NCBI GenBank assembly: GCA_019634715.1 | Contig: JAHCAU010000003.1 | Span: forward strand, 248,001-312,000 | Source of the DNA: Lysobacter sp. | GTDB taxonomy: Bacteria > Pseudomonadota > Gammaproteobacteria > Xanthomonadales > Xanthomonadaceae | Direction of reading: 5' to 3' | Length of the DNA stretch: 64,000 bases | Part shown: in pieces, positions 1 to 24,736 of the stretch | How the letters are laid out: each line of letters starts with the position of its first letter | Position numbering within the stretch: position 1 is the first letter of the stretch | Program-made: the position numbers and the translations under genes | Notes under the pieces: generated by a model | The model's input: the letters and a program-made list of their open reading frames with translations, nothing else | The model's database searches: none | What the model was told of the DNA's origin: nothing

Positions 1-16051
<16,051 letters not shown>

Positions 16052-16180
16052 CCTGCTGACATCCCTATCCGTGAAACCCCGCGCCTGGCGGCGCCATTCC
16101 CCATCGACCGCTGCCGGCCGCACCTGCGACCGGTCAACCTCAACAGCCTGTCCTCGTCTATCCGCGCCGACCGCCGTGCA

Positions 16181-16447
16181 TCAATCCGCGCGCGCCATGC
16201 CGCCGGCGTAGACCCGGCACAGGTCGCCGAAGGTGCGCACGTCGGTGATCATCACGTCTTCGTCCTGGAACGGGTCGAAGCCCAGCTCCTCCTCCAGGCT
16301 GGCGATCAGCGCCGCCACCACCAGCGAGGAAAAGCCCAGTTCGTCGACGATTTCGGTGTCGTCCCTCAGCGCCGGCAGCGTCAGCCCGCGCTCCTCGGCC
16401 ACCCGGCGGATGACCCGTTCGACGGAGGCCTTGATCTCGTTGCTCAT
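16181..16447 (-). CDS. Discrete acyl carrier protein
   Basis: This 88-residue protein has a single ACP fold. The phosphopantetheine Ser lies in DELGFSSLVV, replacing the usual GxDS by GFSS. The start at 16447 is fixed by an AAGGAG box seven bases upstream. It lies between a ketoreductase-like SDR and PKS C, and an acyl ligase is two genes upstream. The likely role is to carry the starter acid activated by that ligase and hand it to KS1 of PKS C. It could instead be the donor ACP of a beta-branching cassette, because no other free ACP is seen here. The acidic C-terminal half (FDPFQDEDV) is typical of type II carrier proteins. Confidence 0.88.
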   Translation of the reverse strand: MSNEIKASVERVIRRVAEERGLTLPALRDDTEIVDELGFSSLVVAALIASLEEELGFDPFQDEDVMITDVRTFGDLCRVYAGGMARAD

Positions 16448-16482
16448 CGTTCTGCTCCTTGCATGTATTGAAACGCGATTGT

Positions 16483-17220
16483 TCAGACGGTCAGGCCGCC
16501 GTCGACGACGAAGGTCTGCCCGGTCATGAAGGCCGAGGCATCGGAGAGCAGGAAGCTCACCACCGACGACACGTCGTCGACGTTGCCCAGCCGCCCCAGC
16601 GGCGTCTGGCGCACGATGCGCGCCTTCTGCTGCGGGGTGAGTTCGGAGGTCATGTCGGTTTCCATGAACCCGGGCGCGACGGCATTGACGCGCACGCCGA
16701 CCGATCCGAGTTCCTTGCTGAGGCTGCGGGTGAAGCCGTCCAGCGCCGCCTTGGTCGCGCTGTAGGCGGCCACGCCCTTGAAGCCGCGCACGCCGACCAC
16801 CGATGAGACGTTCACGATCGAGCCGAAGCCGCCGACCATCATCTGCTTGCTGCAGGCCTGGGTCAGCGCGATCGCGCCGGTGACGTTGACCTCCAGCATG
16901 CGCGAGATCTCGCGCGGCTTCATCATCGTCAGCAGTCCCTCGTTGGCGATGCCTGCGCAGTTGACCAGGTAGCCCACCCGGCCGAAGCGCTCGCGCACGT
17001 TGCGCATGAAATCGGCGAGCTGCGTCGCATCGGCGATGTCCACGGACTGCCAGTAGACCCGTCCCTCGCTGCGCGCGATCAGGCCGTCGATCGCCTCGCT
17101 GCCCTTGCGGCTGAAGGTCGCGACCCGGTAGCCCTCGTCGGCCAGGCGTTCGCAGATGCTGAAGCCCAAGCCCTTGCTGCCGCCACTGACCACGGCGACC
17201 TTGTTCGTGTCCTGCGTCAT
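16483..17220 (-). CDS. SDR-family 3-oxoacyl-[ACP] reductase-like protein
   Basis: The product is 245 residues, the size of FabG. It has a classical SDR pattern: cofactor loop SGGSKGLG near residue 11, NCAG near 90, the catalytic Ser in VNVSSVVG, YSATKAAL (Tyr-xxx-Lys), and the C-terminal MTGQTFVVDGGLTV typical of FabG. The start at 17220 is preceded by GGGAG. An upstream in-frame ATG would add 31 Arg-rich residues with no family counterpart and was rejected. Placed between a ligase and a free ACP, it probably reduces an ACP-bound beta-keto intermediate or modifies the starter. It could also be a general NADPH-dependent tailoring reductase. The reaction direction and substrate cannot be read from sequence. 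Confidence 0.87.
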   Translation of the reverse strand: MTQDTNKVAVVSGGSKGLGFSICERLADEGYRVATFSRKGSEAIDGLIARSEGRVYWQSVDIADATQLADFMRNVRERFGRVGYLVNCAGIANEGLLTMMKPREISRMLEVNVTGAIALTQACSKQMMVGGFGSIVNVSSVVGVRGFKGVAAYSATKAALDGFTRSLSKELGSVGVRVNAVAPGFMETDMTSELTPQQKARIVRQTPLGRLGNVDDVSSVVSFLLSDASAFMTGQTFVVDGGLTV

Positions 17221-17260
17221 CGTTGCTGCTCCCTGTACGAATCCATTGCCGTCGCTGCGC

Positions 17261-18676
17261 TCAGCCGCCCTGCGCCACCGGCGCCGCGGCATCGGCCGCG
17301 ACCGGTACCGCATCGCCGCCCGCGCGACGGATCTTCTTGAACCTCGACCCCACGAAATCCGCGTCGCGGACGATCGTCACGTGCCCGGGCACCTTGAACG
17401 GCGCCAGTTGCGCGCTGCATTCGGCCAGCACCCTGCGCTTGAACGCCGCCGGATCCTCCTCGCGTTCGAGCACGAACTCGGCCCAGATCATCTGGCCGAC
17501 GATCGGGCTGCGCTTCTGCCGCACCACGACATCGCGCACGTTGTCGAGCGTGAGCAGGAAGCTCTCGACCTCGACCGGGAACACCTTCTCGCCGGCGACG
17601 TTGATGATTTCCGACTCGCGGCCGAGGATCTGGAAGTACGCGCCATCGGTCTCGACCCGATCGCCGGTGTCGTACCAGCCGTCCGCATCGAAGGGACTCG
17701 GCGCATTGAGATACCCCAGCATCGCCTGCGCGCTGCGGATCCACAGCCGGCCCTCGCGCACCTGCACCTCGAACCCGTCGCCGCCGATCTGCATCCAGCG
17801 CGAGGACGAATCCTTCGAACGCGTCGACAGGATGCCCAGCTCGGACAGCCCGTAGGTCTGCTTGAGCGTGACCGAAGGCAGCTCGCGATGCAGTGTCGCC
17901 AGGGTCGAGTTCGGCATGACCTCGGTGCCGTAGGTGATCACCTTCAGCGAGGACAGGTCGTGCTGGCGGTGCACGCCCGACATCATCAGCATGGTCAGGA
18001 ACGACGGCGTGGTCGGCAGCAGTTCGACGCGATGGCGTTCGATGCAGGCGCAGATGTCCTTGGCCTGGCGCGATCCGCAGGTCACGACCGTGCCGCCGTT
18101 GAAGATCACCGAGAACAGCGTGTTCAGCCCGCCGATGTGGTCCAGCTTCAGGAACAGCAGCGTGCGGAAGCCCGGGCGCACCGTGTCGCGGAACCTGCCG
18201 ACCATGCGCGCATGCTCCAGCAGCACCGCCTTGCCCTTGCCGGTGCTGCCCGAGGTGAAGATCACCAGGCCGGCGCGCCCCGCTTCGATCAGCGGCGCCT
18301 GCAGCGGGTGCGGCTCGGGGTCGCCGAGCCGCGTGGCGCGCGTGGTCTCCGGGGTGATCGCACCTGCGGACGGCGTCTCGATCAGCCAGCCGGCGCGTAC
18401 CGTCTCCAGACGTTCGCCGAACAGCGCGCGATCGTCCTCCACCAGCGGCGTCACGATGCAGCCGGTGTCGAGCATGGCCTGCAGCAGCGCCAGCGTGTCG
18501 ACGTGGTAGTCGCCGACCAGGCCCACGCTGTCGCCGCCGACGATGCCCCATTGCCGGAGCACCGTGCGCCAGCGCCCGATGCGCTCGGCGAACTGCGCAT
18601 AGGTCACCGCGCCGTCGTCGCCGACGGCCATCTCGCGGTCGCCGAAGCCGGCGAATCGTTCCTGGATCCAGTTCAT
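17261..18676 (-). CDS. AMP-dependent acyl-CoA/acyl-ACP ligase
   Basis: This adenylate-forming enzyme has about 471 residues. Visible core motifs are TSGSTGKGKAV (A3), TYGLSELG (A5), YDTGDRVE (A7), GRESEIINVAGEKVFP (A8) and a C-terminal SRFKKIRR with a plausible catalytic Lys. The protein is short for the family and has a compact N-terminal half. The ATG at 18676 gives the usual N-terminus (MNWIQERF). An alternative ATG at 18709 adds 11 residues, and neither has a strong Shine-Dalgarno, so the start is uncertain. Followed by an SDR and a free ACP, it probably activates a carboxylic acid starter and loads it on that ACP. Its substrate is unknown, though the aryl-acid genes on the right of the window make an aromatic acid reasonable. 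Confidence 0.88.
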   Translation of the reverse strand: MNWIQERFAGFGDREMAVGDDGAVTYAQFAERIGRWRTVLRQWGIVGGDSVGLVGDYHVDTLALLQAMLDTGCIVTPLVEDDRALFGERLETVRAGWLIETPSAGAITPETTRATRLGDPEPHPLQAPLIEAGRAGLVIFTSGSTGKGKAVLLEHARMVGRFRDTVRPGFRTLLFLKLDHIGGLNTLFSVIFNGGTVVTCGSRQAKDICACIERHRVELLPTTPSFLTMLMMSGVHRQHDLSSLKVITYGTEVMPNSTLATLHRELPSVTLKQTYGLSELGILSTRSKDSSSRWMQIGGDGFEVQVREGRLWIRSAQAMLGYLNAPSPFDADGWYDTGDRVETDGAYFQILGRESEIINVAGEKVFPVEVESFLLTLDNVRDVVVRQKRSPIVGQMIWAEFVLEREEDPAAFKRRVLAECSAQLAPFKVPGHVTIVRDADFVGSRFKKIRRAGGDAVPVAADAAAPVAQGG

Positions 18677-18732
18677 CGTGGGGGTCCGGTGGGGGTCGCG
18701 ACGCGACATGACGCCTGCAGCGCGGGCCGGCC

Positions 18733-19590
18733 TCAGCCGGCCGCCGCTGCCGTGGCCTGCACGGAAGGTGCCGATGCCTCGGACGCGGCAGCCGTCGCCG
18801 GTGCCGAATCCGCGTCGGCCGCCGGCGTCGGCGCGGCGCCCGGAGCGTTCTTCAGGCCTTCATCGATGAAGTCGAGCTTCGCGTTGAGGTATTCCGGCCG
18901 GCGCAGCAGCTTCGGGGTGTCCTCGGACAGCATCTTGTGCACGACGCTGGGCGCGGCGAGGCTGAGCAGATGGCGCGGGAACAGCCCGCCCATGTCCATG
19001 TCGTAGATCAGCTCGACCTCGATGTTGCCGTCGCCGATCGGGGTGTACTTGAACACGTTGTGCACGTGGTCCAGGCGCACGCAGCAGTCTTCGACGGGCA
19101 GCTTGTTGGGGACGGCGATGTTCTCCAGCGTCAGCACCTTGGTCACGGGATCCTGCCAGAGGTTGCCCTGGAGCAGGATCTGGCGCGACTGGAACGGCGG
19201 CATCGCCACGCTCCACATCGTGACGTTGTACGGAGAGTCCTTCTCCCAGCGCTTGAGGATGCGGTACTCGAAGCAGCCTTCCACCCATTCGCCGCAATTC
19301 TTCTGGATGTTCTCGTCGAAGAAGGGCGCGATGTGGGTGCTCAGCGTGAACTCGTTCGAGCGGGTCACGCCGCGGACCTTGATCGACGGGTCGCCCGGCG
19401 CCTTCAGGGTGTACACCTTTGTCCCGTTCTCGTCGATCTTGAGCTTCCACTCGTTCGACCCCGACATCGTCCACGCCCAGTCGGCGACGACGTAGAGCAT
19501 GACCAGGGAAACGGCGCCGACGGCGGCGAACTTCAGCAGGCGGCGGGGAGCGAAGCGGCTGCGCTTGGCGATGGCGGTATCGTTGTTCAT
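18733..19590 (-). CDS. Membrane-anchored START-like lipid-binding protein (second copy)
   Basis: The product has 285 residues. A basic N-terminus is followed by one membrane segment (residues about 20-40, VGAVSLVMLYVVADWAW) and an extracytoplasmic START-like domain. It begins SGSNEWKLKIDENGTKVYTL, the same opening as the neighbouring copy, and carries paired Cys residues (VEDCCVRLDH). The last 40 residues are low-complexity Ala/Ser/Pro. START folds enclose hydrophobic ligands, so I infer a role in holding or moving a hydrophobic polyketide or lipid at the periplasmic face of the inner membrane. The start at 19590 has an AAGGAC box. It diverges from its paralogue throughout, so the duplication is old. 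No enzymatic motif is visible. Confidence 0.75.
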   Translation of the reverse strand: MNNDTAIAKRSRFAPRRLLKFAAVGAVSLVMLYVVADWAWTMSGSNEWKLKIDENGTKVYTLKAPGDPSIKVRGVTRSNEFTLSTHIAPFFDENIQKNCGEWVEGCFEYRILKRWEKDSPYNVTMWSVAMPPFQSRQILLQGNLWQDPVTKVLTLENIAVPNKLPVEDCCVRLDHVHNVFKYTPIGDGNIEVELIYDMDMGGLFPRHLLSLAAPSVVHKMLSEDTPKLLRRPEYLNAKLDFIDEGLKNAPGAAPTPAADADSAPATAAASEASAPSVQATAAAAG

Positions 19591-19612
19591 GTCGTGAGTC
19601 CTTGTTGCCGGC

Positions 19613-20356
19613 TCAGCGGCCGGTGAGTTCCTGGATGTCGTTGAAGCTGTCGACGCGGTAGCGCGGCTTGTCCATGAGCGCCTGCATGTCCTTCATGATC
19701 TGGGCGGTGCCTTCGATCAGGCCGAGGTTGGCCAGCGGATACGGCAGGCCGCCGGTATCGGTGTCCTGGGTGAAGACCACGTCGACGAAGCCCCCCGGCT
19801 GCGGGGTCAGGTGCCAGGTGTTGTGCAGGTGGGTGATGCGCACGCAGCACTCGTCGCGCGGGATCTTGTCGGGCGCGGCGATCAGGTCGACGCGCACCTC
19901 CTTGGTGACCGGGTCCTGGAAGCGCTGCTGGAACAGCACGTACTCCTGGGTGTGCACGCCGGGAACGTCGAACTTGAAGCGCACGAAGGCCGCATAGGCA
20001 CCGGGCGGCGTCTGCAGGCGCTCGACGATGCGCTCCTCATAGCAGCCGGCGTCGTCGCAGCTCATGCCTTCGAGCAGCTTGACGAAGCCGGACAACGTCG
20101 TCTTCAGGCGAACGGTGGACTTGACCTTGACCAGGGGCGACCCCGGCGTCTTGAGCGTCCACAGCTTGACGCCGCCCTCGTCCTTGGCCAGCTTCCATTC
20201 GTTGGAGCCCGACATCTTCCATGCGAAGTGCGAGATGAGCAGCACGACGACGAGGCTGATCGTCGCGTACTTGAGGAACTTCAGCAGTTTCCGGCCCCGC
20301 TTGGGCGGAACCGCGGGAGTCGACTGTCCTGCCGTGTCTTGCGTGTTGTTGTCCAT
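19613..20356 (-). CDS. Membrane-anchored START-like lipid-binding protein (first copy)
   Basis: The product has 247 residues. It has a basic N-terminal tail, one membrane segment (ATISLVVVLLISHFAW, about residues 31-46), then a START-like domain opening SGSNEWKLAKDEGGVKLWTL. The twin-Cys motif DECCVRITHLHNTW and the DTDTGGLPYPLAN segment match equivalent positions in the downstream paralogue. The ATG at 20356 follows GGAAGGACC. It ends at RNA level 22 bases before the second copy, so the pair is co-transcribed. Predicted topology puts the ligand domain in the periplasm, where the RND transporter and LolA-like protein of this operon also act. A ligand or partner cannot be named. A protein-folding or cofactor role is possible but less likely given the START pattern. 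Confidence 0.75.
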   Translation of the reverse strand: MDNNTQDTAGQSTPAVPPKRGRKLLKFLKYATISLVVVLLISHFAWKMSGSNEWKLAKDEGGVKLWTLKTPGSPLVKVKSTVRLKTTLSGFVKLLEGMSCDDAGCYEERIVERLQTPPGAYAAFVRFKFDVPGVHTQEYVLFQQRFQDPVTKEVRVDLIAAPDKIPRDECCVRITHLHNTWHLTPQPGGFVDVVFTQDTDTGGLPYPLANLGLIEGTAQIMKDMQALMDKPRYRVDSFNDIQELTGR

Positions 20357-20372
20357 GGTCCTTCCGTAGTGG

Positions 20373-21662
20373 TCAAGCGTCTTCAGTGATGCGGTTGCTG
20401 GCGTGCGTGTCGTCCGATGCCTGCTTCGATGGCGCGGATTCCGCCGTCGATGCCTGCGTCGGTCCTTCGTATCTCCTCACCAGGTCGAGGTATTGCGCGT
20501 GCTTCGGGTTGGCCCAGCGGTAGCCGGTCAGGGCCTCGTCGAGCCGGATGCCGTTCTTGAGTTCCTCGGGCAGCACCTTGAAGCGCGCGGTGAACTCCGG
20601 ATTGGCGTCGGGCTGGGCGATGTTGAGGCCGAATCCGTAGGGCTCCAGCATGCCGAAGTGATGCAGGGAATGCTGGGTGATCTTCTGGTAATCGAGATTG
20701 GCCTTCGGATACATGCCGGGAATGAACTGGTGGGCTTCGATGTCGCCCTGCACCTCGAAGCTGTAGACCAGCGCCGCGATGAAGGGATTGAAGAACGGTG
20801 CGGGTGCGCCGATGGAGTGGCGCAGCACCCCTTCCAGATGGCCGTTGCCGGCCACGCCGATCAGACCCGACGGAATCGCGTCGTGGTGCGGGCCGTGCAG
20901 GTACACGAATTCGAACTCCGAGTTGTGCGCCAGCCAGTGGTCGCGATAGAACCAGGCGTTGATGACCTTCAGGAACCGCACGTGCACGTAGACGTTGAGG
21001 ACGCAGGTCGCCGCCAGGAACAGCACCGAGAAATCCAGCCAGGTGATGACCAGGAACCACGGCGCGATGAGCAGGATGTGCGCCAGCAGGCCGGTCGCAT
21101 AGGCATGCAGGATTTCGAGCACGATGTTCGGCTGCTCTTCCAGCTTCCGCTTCCATGCCGTCTGCATCAGGATCTCGCGGACCGTTTCCCGCCGCTGCAG
21201 ATGGACGACGAGGATCCAGGTGCGATAGGCGGTGATGGCGCCCAGATGCAGGTAGAAGAGCCAGAAGGCGATCGTCCGCATCAGCTCGACGTGATGCGGC
21301 CAGGTCGGCGTGATCGAGATCAGCCAGTTCTCCAGAAGCAGGACAGCCAATGCCACGAAGTACCAGCGTTTGAGGTTCAGCAGCTTGTAGACGATCGAAT
21401 ACAGGACCTCCTGCGGCCTGCGCAGCACGATCGGCACGCCCGGCGCCCAGCCGTTGCGCACCGGGAACATGACCAGTGCCGCCGCGCACAGCACGATCCC
21501 GACCGCCCCGACCGGACTGGAGGCCCCGTAGACGACATGGATGACCAGTGCGCAGACGGCGCACATCAGCGCATAGTCGAGAAAGTCCTTCGGTCTGTAT
21601 GCGACACGCTTGTTCGTCTTTCCATAGATCCGGTGGAACCACTCCGTTCCCTGTGTGTTCAT
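20373..21662 (-). CDS. Membrane di-iron fatty acid hydroxylase/desaturase family protein
   Basis: The product has 429 residues and at least five hydrophobic segments in the N-terminal 230 residues. Histidine boxes follow in the order expected for integral-membrane non-haem di-iron enzymes: HWLAH (HxxxH), HGPHH (HxxHH) and HSLHH (HxxHH), with an extra His at HQFIPG. These ligands bind two irons and support O2-dependent C-H hydroxylation or desaturation of lipid-like substrates. The C-terminal 35 residues are hydrophilic and variable. It lies upstream of the START pair and downstream of a GMC oxidoreductase. An oxidative tailoring step on the membrane-associated polyketide is the natural reading, but a lipid substrate is equally possible. 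Confidence 0.8.
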   Translation of the reverse strand: MNTQGTEWFHRIYGKTNKRVAYRPKDFLDYALMCAVCALVIHVVYGASSPVGAVGIVLCAAALVMFPVRNGWAPGVPIVLRRPQEVLYSIVYKLLNLKRWYFVALAVLLLENWLISITPTWPHHVELMRTIAFWLFYLHLGAITAYRTWILVVHLQRRETVREILMQTAWKRKLEEQPNIVLEILHAYATGLLAHILLIAPWFLVITWLDFSVLFLAATCVLNVYVHVRFLKVINAWFYRDHWLAHNSEFEFVYLHGPHHDAIPSGLIGVAGNGHLEGVLRHSIGAPAPFFNPFIAALVYSFEVQGDIEAHQFIPGMYPKANLDYQKITQHSLHHFGMLEPYGFGLNIAQPDANPEFTARFKVLPEELKNGIRLDEALTGYRWANPKHAQYLDLVRRYEGPTQASTAESAPSKQASDDTHASNRITEDA

Positions 21663-21780
21663 GCCTTCGCTTCCATGTGGGTGTTCCGGCCCGCCATCGG
21701 CCGATGTCGCGCATCCTCGCTTCCGATGCGACCTGCGTCCTGCTGTCCTTCATCGCCTCCATTTCAGTGGAATTCCAGTC

Positions 21781-23073
21781 TCAGGCGGACGCGAGCAGCG
21801 TCTTCGCCAGCGCCCGCGCCATGCAGACGAGGGTGACGGTGGGCGCGCCGCGGTTGTCGTCCGGGATCACCGATCCGTCGCATACGTGCAGACCCGCGAC
21901 CCGGGTCTCGAAGCGGCTGTCCACGTGCTCCCCGATCCGCACCAGGCCACCGACACGCCCGGCGGCGGTCAATCCGAAGTCGGTCACATGGCGCGCACCG
22001 GCCTTGTCGAGCAGGCGCAGGGCCTCCCGGCGCCCCGTCTCCAGCTTGCGCCGATCCTCCTCGCTCATCGTCTTGTGCAGGCGGCCGTCGGGACGCAGTT
22101 CGCCGCCCAGGCCATCCTTCACCTTGACGCCGACACCGAGCGTGCCCGGATAGGAGAACAGATGCCGCAGCTTCATGCCGCCGAGCATCATCATCCTGTG
22201 CAGCGTGCGATGCACGTTGGCGTCGCCCAACTCGATGCCCGGCGCGATCGGCGCGTAGGCGCTGCCGACATAGCCATCGCCGCCGACCAGCCCAGGCACG
22301 ATGCCGTAGATGGCATGGCCGGGATTGCAGTAGAAGCCTTGCGCACCGACGCCCGGGATGCCGTTGTCGCGCAGCAGCTGCGGCGTCGCCATCTCGCCCG
22401 CGGCGACCACCACCCGTCGCCCGTGCACGCGGTGCGTGTCCTTGCCGAAGCGGCGCTTGCGCTGGTATTCGACGCCGACCACGCGCTCCTGCTCGATGAT
22501 CAGGCGTTCGACCGTGGCGTCGACCACCAGCGTGGCGCCGGCCTTCACGGCATCGTCCAGGAACGCACGGGCCCGCCACTTGGCTTCGAAGGCGTAGCCC
22601 GGATGCCGATCGAAGTCGACCATCATCTCGCGTCGCCGCCAGTCCAGGCCGAGGCCTTCGGCCGCACGACGCAGGGCCTCCTGCTTCGCCGTGCAGTGCG
22701 TCTCCGGGATCAGGGCGACGCCCAGATCGCGCCTGGCGCCCTCCAGTTCGGACGCCACGTCGATGCCCAGCGCGGCGAAGGCATCGCAATCGGGCGATTC
22801 GGCCACACCGAAGTACATGGCGGACGATCCGCCCGCCACCAGGCCGCGCACGGCCGACAGGCCCTCTTCACCCAGCTTCACCTCGTTGGCGATGGCCACG
22901 AAGGTGGCGAAACGCTCGTCGAGCCTGCGATCGGGTCCCCGCTCCAGGACCAGCACCTTGCGCCCGGCGCGTGCGAGTTCGCGCGCGAGGGTCGACCCGG
23001 CCGTACCGGAGCCGACGATGATCGCGTCGTACTCGTGCGGGTGTTCGTGCTGCGGGGATGTGGCTGTGCTCAT
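21781..23073 (-). CDS. Short GMC-type FAD-dependent oxidoreductase
   Basis: The product has 430 residues, shorter than typical GMC oxidases (500-600). The FAD-binding dinucleotide fold is clear at the N-terminus: IIVGSGTAGSTLARELARAG followed by LVLERG. The second GMC landmark is present (VRGLVAGGSSAMYFGVAESP), and the C-terminal VCDGSVIPDDNRGAPTVTL matches the FAD-closing motif. The usual catalytic His segment (HxxGTCRMG) appears as TAAGRVGGLVRIG and the later Asn position is Ala, so the standard His/Asn pair is not evident. It may oxidise or reduce by a different mechanism. Neighbouring genes are a membrane hydroxylase and the exporter trio, suggesting late-stage alcohol or ketone adjustment. 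The start at 23073 has only a weak ribosome site. Confidence 0.82.
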   Translation of the reverse strand: MSTATSPQHEHPHEYDAIIVGSGTAGSTLARELARAGRKVLVLERGPDRRLDERFATFVAIANEVKLGEEGLSAVRGLVAGGSSAMYFGVAESPDCDAFAALGIDVASELEGARRDLGVALIPETHCTAKQEALRRAAEGLGLDWRRREMMVDFDRHPGYAFEAKWRARAFLDDAVKAGATLVVDATVERLIIEQERVVGVEYQRKRRFGKDTHRVHGRRVVVAAGEMATPQLLRDNGIPGVGAQGFYCNPGHAIYGIVPGLVGGDGYVGSAYAPIAPGIELGDANVHRTLHRMMMLGGMKLRHLFSYPGTLGVGVKVKDGLGGELRPDGRLHKTMSEEDRRKLETGRREALRLLDKAGARHVTDFGLTAAGRVGGLVRIGEHVDSRFETRVAGLHVCDGSVIPDDNRGAPTVTLVCMARALAKTLLASA

Positions 23074-23136
23074 CGAATACTGCTTCCGTGTGGTGGGCCT
23101 TGCTGCCGGGTCGACTGCGCCTGCGGTCGTGCCCGG

Positions 23137-23170
23137 TACTGCTGGTCTGTACTGCTGGGACCTACTGCCG
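23137..23170. repeat. Short direct repeat in the gap before the GMC gene
   Basis: TACTGCTGG occurs at 23137-23145 and 23150-23158, with a degenerate third copy (TACTGCCG) from 23163. It lies in the 124-bp gap between the DUF1302 gene stop and the GMC oxidoreductase start. No hairpin or T-run is present, and it has no clear function. Confidence 0.4.
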
Positions 23171-23197
23171 ATTGGAACTGCTGCTCGAAACGCCTGC

Positions 23198-24736
23198 TCA
23201 GAACTGGTATTGCACCCTCAACACGACCTGGTCCTTGTCGCGATACGCACGCAGGCCGCTGCGACGATCCGGCGCATCCACGTAGTGCAGGTCGAGTCCG
23301 AAACTCAGGTTGTCGTCCCACTTGTACGCGCTGCGCAGCGAGGACTGGTAGCTGGTGTAGGGTTCGCTGTAGATCGTCAGCCAGTTGATCGACAGTTTGT
23401 CGTGCATGAACATGAAGGTGGCGTTGGCGACCAGCGAGGCCACGTTCTCCGGCACGCCGACGATGCCCGGATGCCAGCCGAGGATGCGGCTGTTGACCCA
23501 CTCCACGCCGATCATGTTGTTCTGGCCGAGCGAGTAGCTCAGGCCGATGGCGCTGTCGACCACGTCCCTCTCGACGATGCCGAAGGCGGCGTCGTTGAAG
23601 GCGCGCGACGACTTCAGCGCGACCTCGCCCTTCACCAGCGTCTTGCCGCGGGTGAGGCTGAACGTGGAACCGATCATGGTCAGTCGCTGCTTCAGGCGCG
23701 ACACCAGCCACTCGCCCGTGGGCGCGAACCCGTCCACGCGATAGGCGTGATCGTTGTCGGTCAGGCGCGCGGCCATCAGGCTGATGTCGCTCTGGCCGAA
23801 GGTCCTGCGCCAGCGCATGCCGAACTCGTCGTCGCGCGGCCCGCCGCGCGCGTCCCGCACGATCGCCGTGTCGCCGAAGGGATCGAGGTGATATTCGGTG
23901 CCGCGCTCCGGATACTCGTTGAAACGCGGTGTCGGCACGTAGAACACGCTCCAGTCGCCGGCACGGGAGAAATAGTCGAACACGACCATGCCCTGGCCGA
24001 GCCGGGATTCCTCCAGCGGGATGAGGAACAGTTCGGAGAAGTTGCGCGGGCTCACTTCGTCGGTGATCGCGCCACCCTCGGATTCGCCCCAGATCAGCTT
24101 CTGCGCACCGATCTTCAGGCTGGTGGATCCCCCTTGCCGGCTGTACTGGAAGAAGGCCTCGGAAGTCACCACCTCGGTCTGCGCCGAGCGCCCGCGCGCG
24201 CGATGGTCGCTGGCCCAGAACGCGTTGAGCTTGGCATCCAGCCGGGCATAGAAGCTGTCGCGGAAGAAGGTCGCGTACTCCGCACGTGCGGAGCTGCGGC
24301 TGTTGACGATGCCGCCATCGCTGCCCACGCGTCGCGAGACTTCGTGGGCGAAGGTGAAACGCCGGGTGCTGCTGCCGATCGCCTCGTCGTCGCCGCCGAT
24401 ATCGAACGGGTCGGGCGCCGACTCGCCGTCCTGCTCGTCGTCCTCGGACGACGGCATGGCATCGGCGCTCGCGGGCGGATCTCCGATGGCGCCTGCGATC
24501 ACCGGCGCGTCGGCCGCCGCAGCCTCCGGCATCGCGACCGCCTGCGAGGCCTCGTCCGCCATGCGTCCGCCAGCCTCGACGCCGGCATCGCCCGCGACGG
24601 ACCGCTGCGACGCTGCCTCCGGCATGGATGACCCCAATGACGTCGCGACCGGCCAGGCCTGGGCATGCGCCGGCGTGGCCAGTGCGAGCAGGCACGCCAG
24701 TCCGAGCAGGTCGCGGTTGACGATCCCTGTCTTCAT
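23198..24736 (-). CDS. DUF1302-family outer membrane beta-barrel protein
   Basis: The product has 512 residues. It has a cleavable signal peptide (LLGLACLLALATPAHAQA), a long acidic low-complexity region to about residue 125 (repeated Ala, Asp, Glu), then alternating beta strands ending in VVLRVQYQF with the terminal Phe expected for BAM-dependent barrels. KIGAQKLIWGESEGG and the following Asn/Phe-rich loop are typical of DUF1302 proteins. The ATG at 24736 overlaps the stop of the upstream LolA-like gene in an ATGA junction, so the two are translationally coupled. Together with that protein and the RND exporter it would form an envelope-spanning route for the product. Whether the barrel is a channel or a surface protein is unknown. 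A paralogue starts at 63000. Confidence 0.82.
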   Translation of the reverse strand: MKTGIVNRDLLGLACLLALATPAHAQAWPVATSLGSSMPEAASQRSVAGDAGVEAGGRMADEASQAVAMPEAAAADAPVIAGAIGDPPASADAMPSSEDDEQDGESAPDPFDIGGDDEAIGSSTRRFTFAHEVSRRVGSDGGIVNSRSSARAEYATFFRDSFYARLDAKLNAFWASDHRARGRSAQTEVVTSEAFFQYSRQGGSTSLKIGAQKLIWGESEGGAITDEVSPRNFSELFLIPLEESRLGQGMVVFDYFSRAGDWSVFYVPTPRFNEYPERGTEYHLDPFGDTAIVRDARGGPRDDEFGMRWRRTFGQSDISLMAARLTDNDHAYRVDGFAPTGEWLVSRLKQRLTMIGSTFSLTRGKTLVKGEVALKSSRAFNDAAFGIVERDVVDSAIGLSYSLGQNNMIGVEWVNSRILGWHPGIVGVPENVASLVANATFMFMHDKLSINWLTIYSEPYTSYQSSLRSAYKWDDNLSFGLDLHYVDAPDRRSGLRAYRDKDQVVLRVQYQF

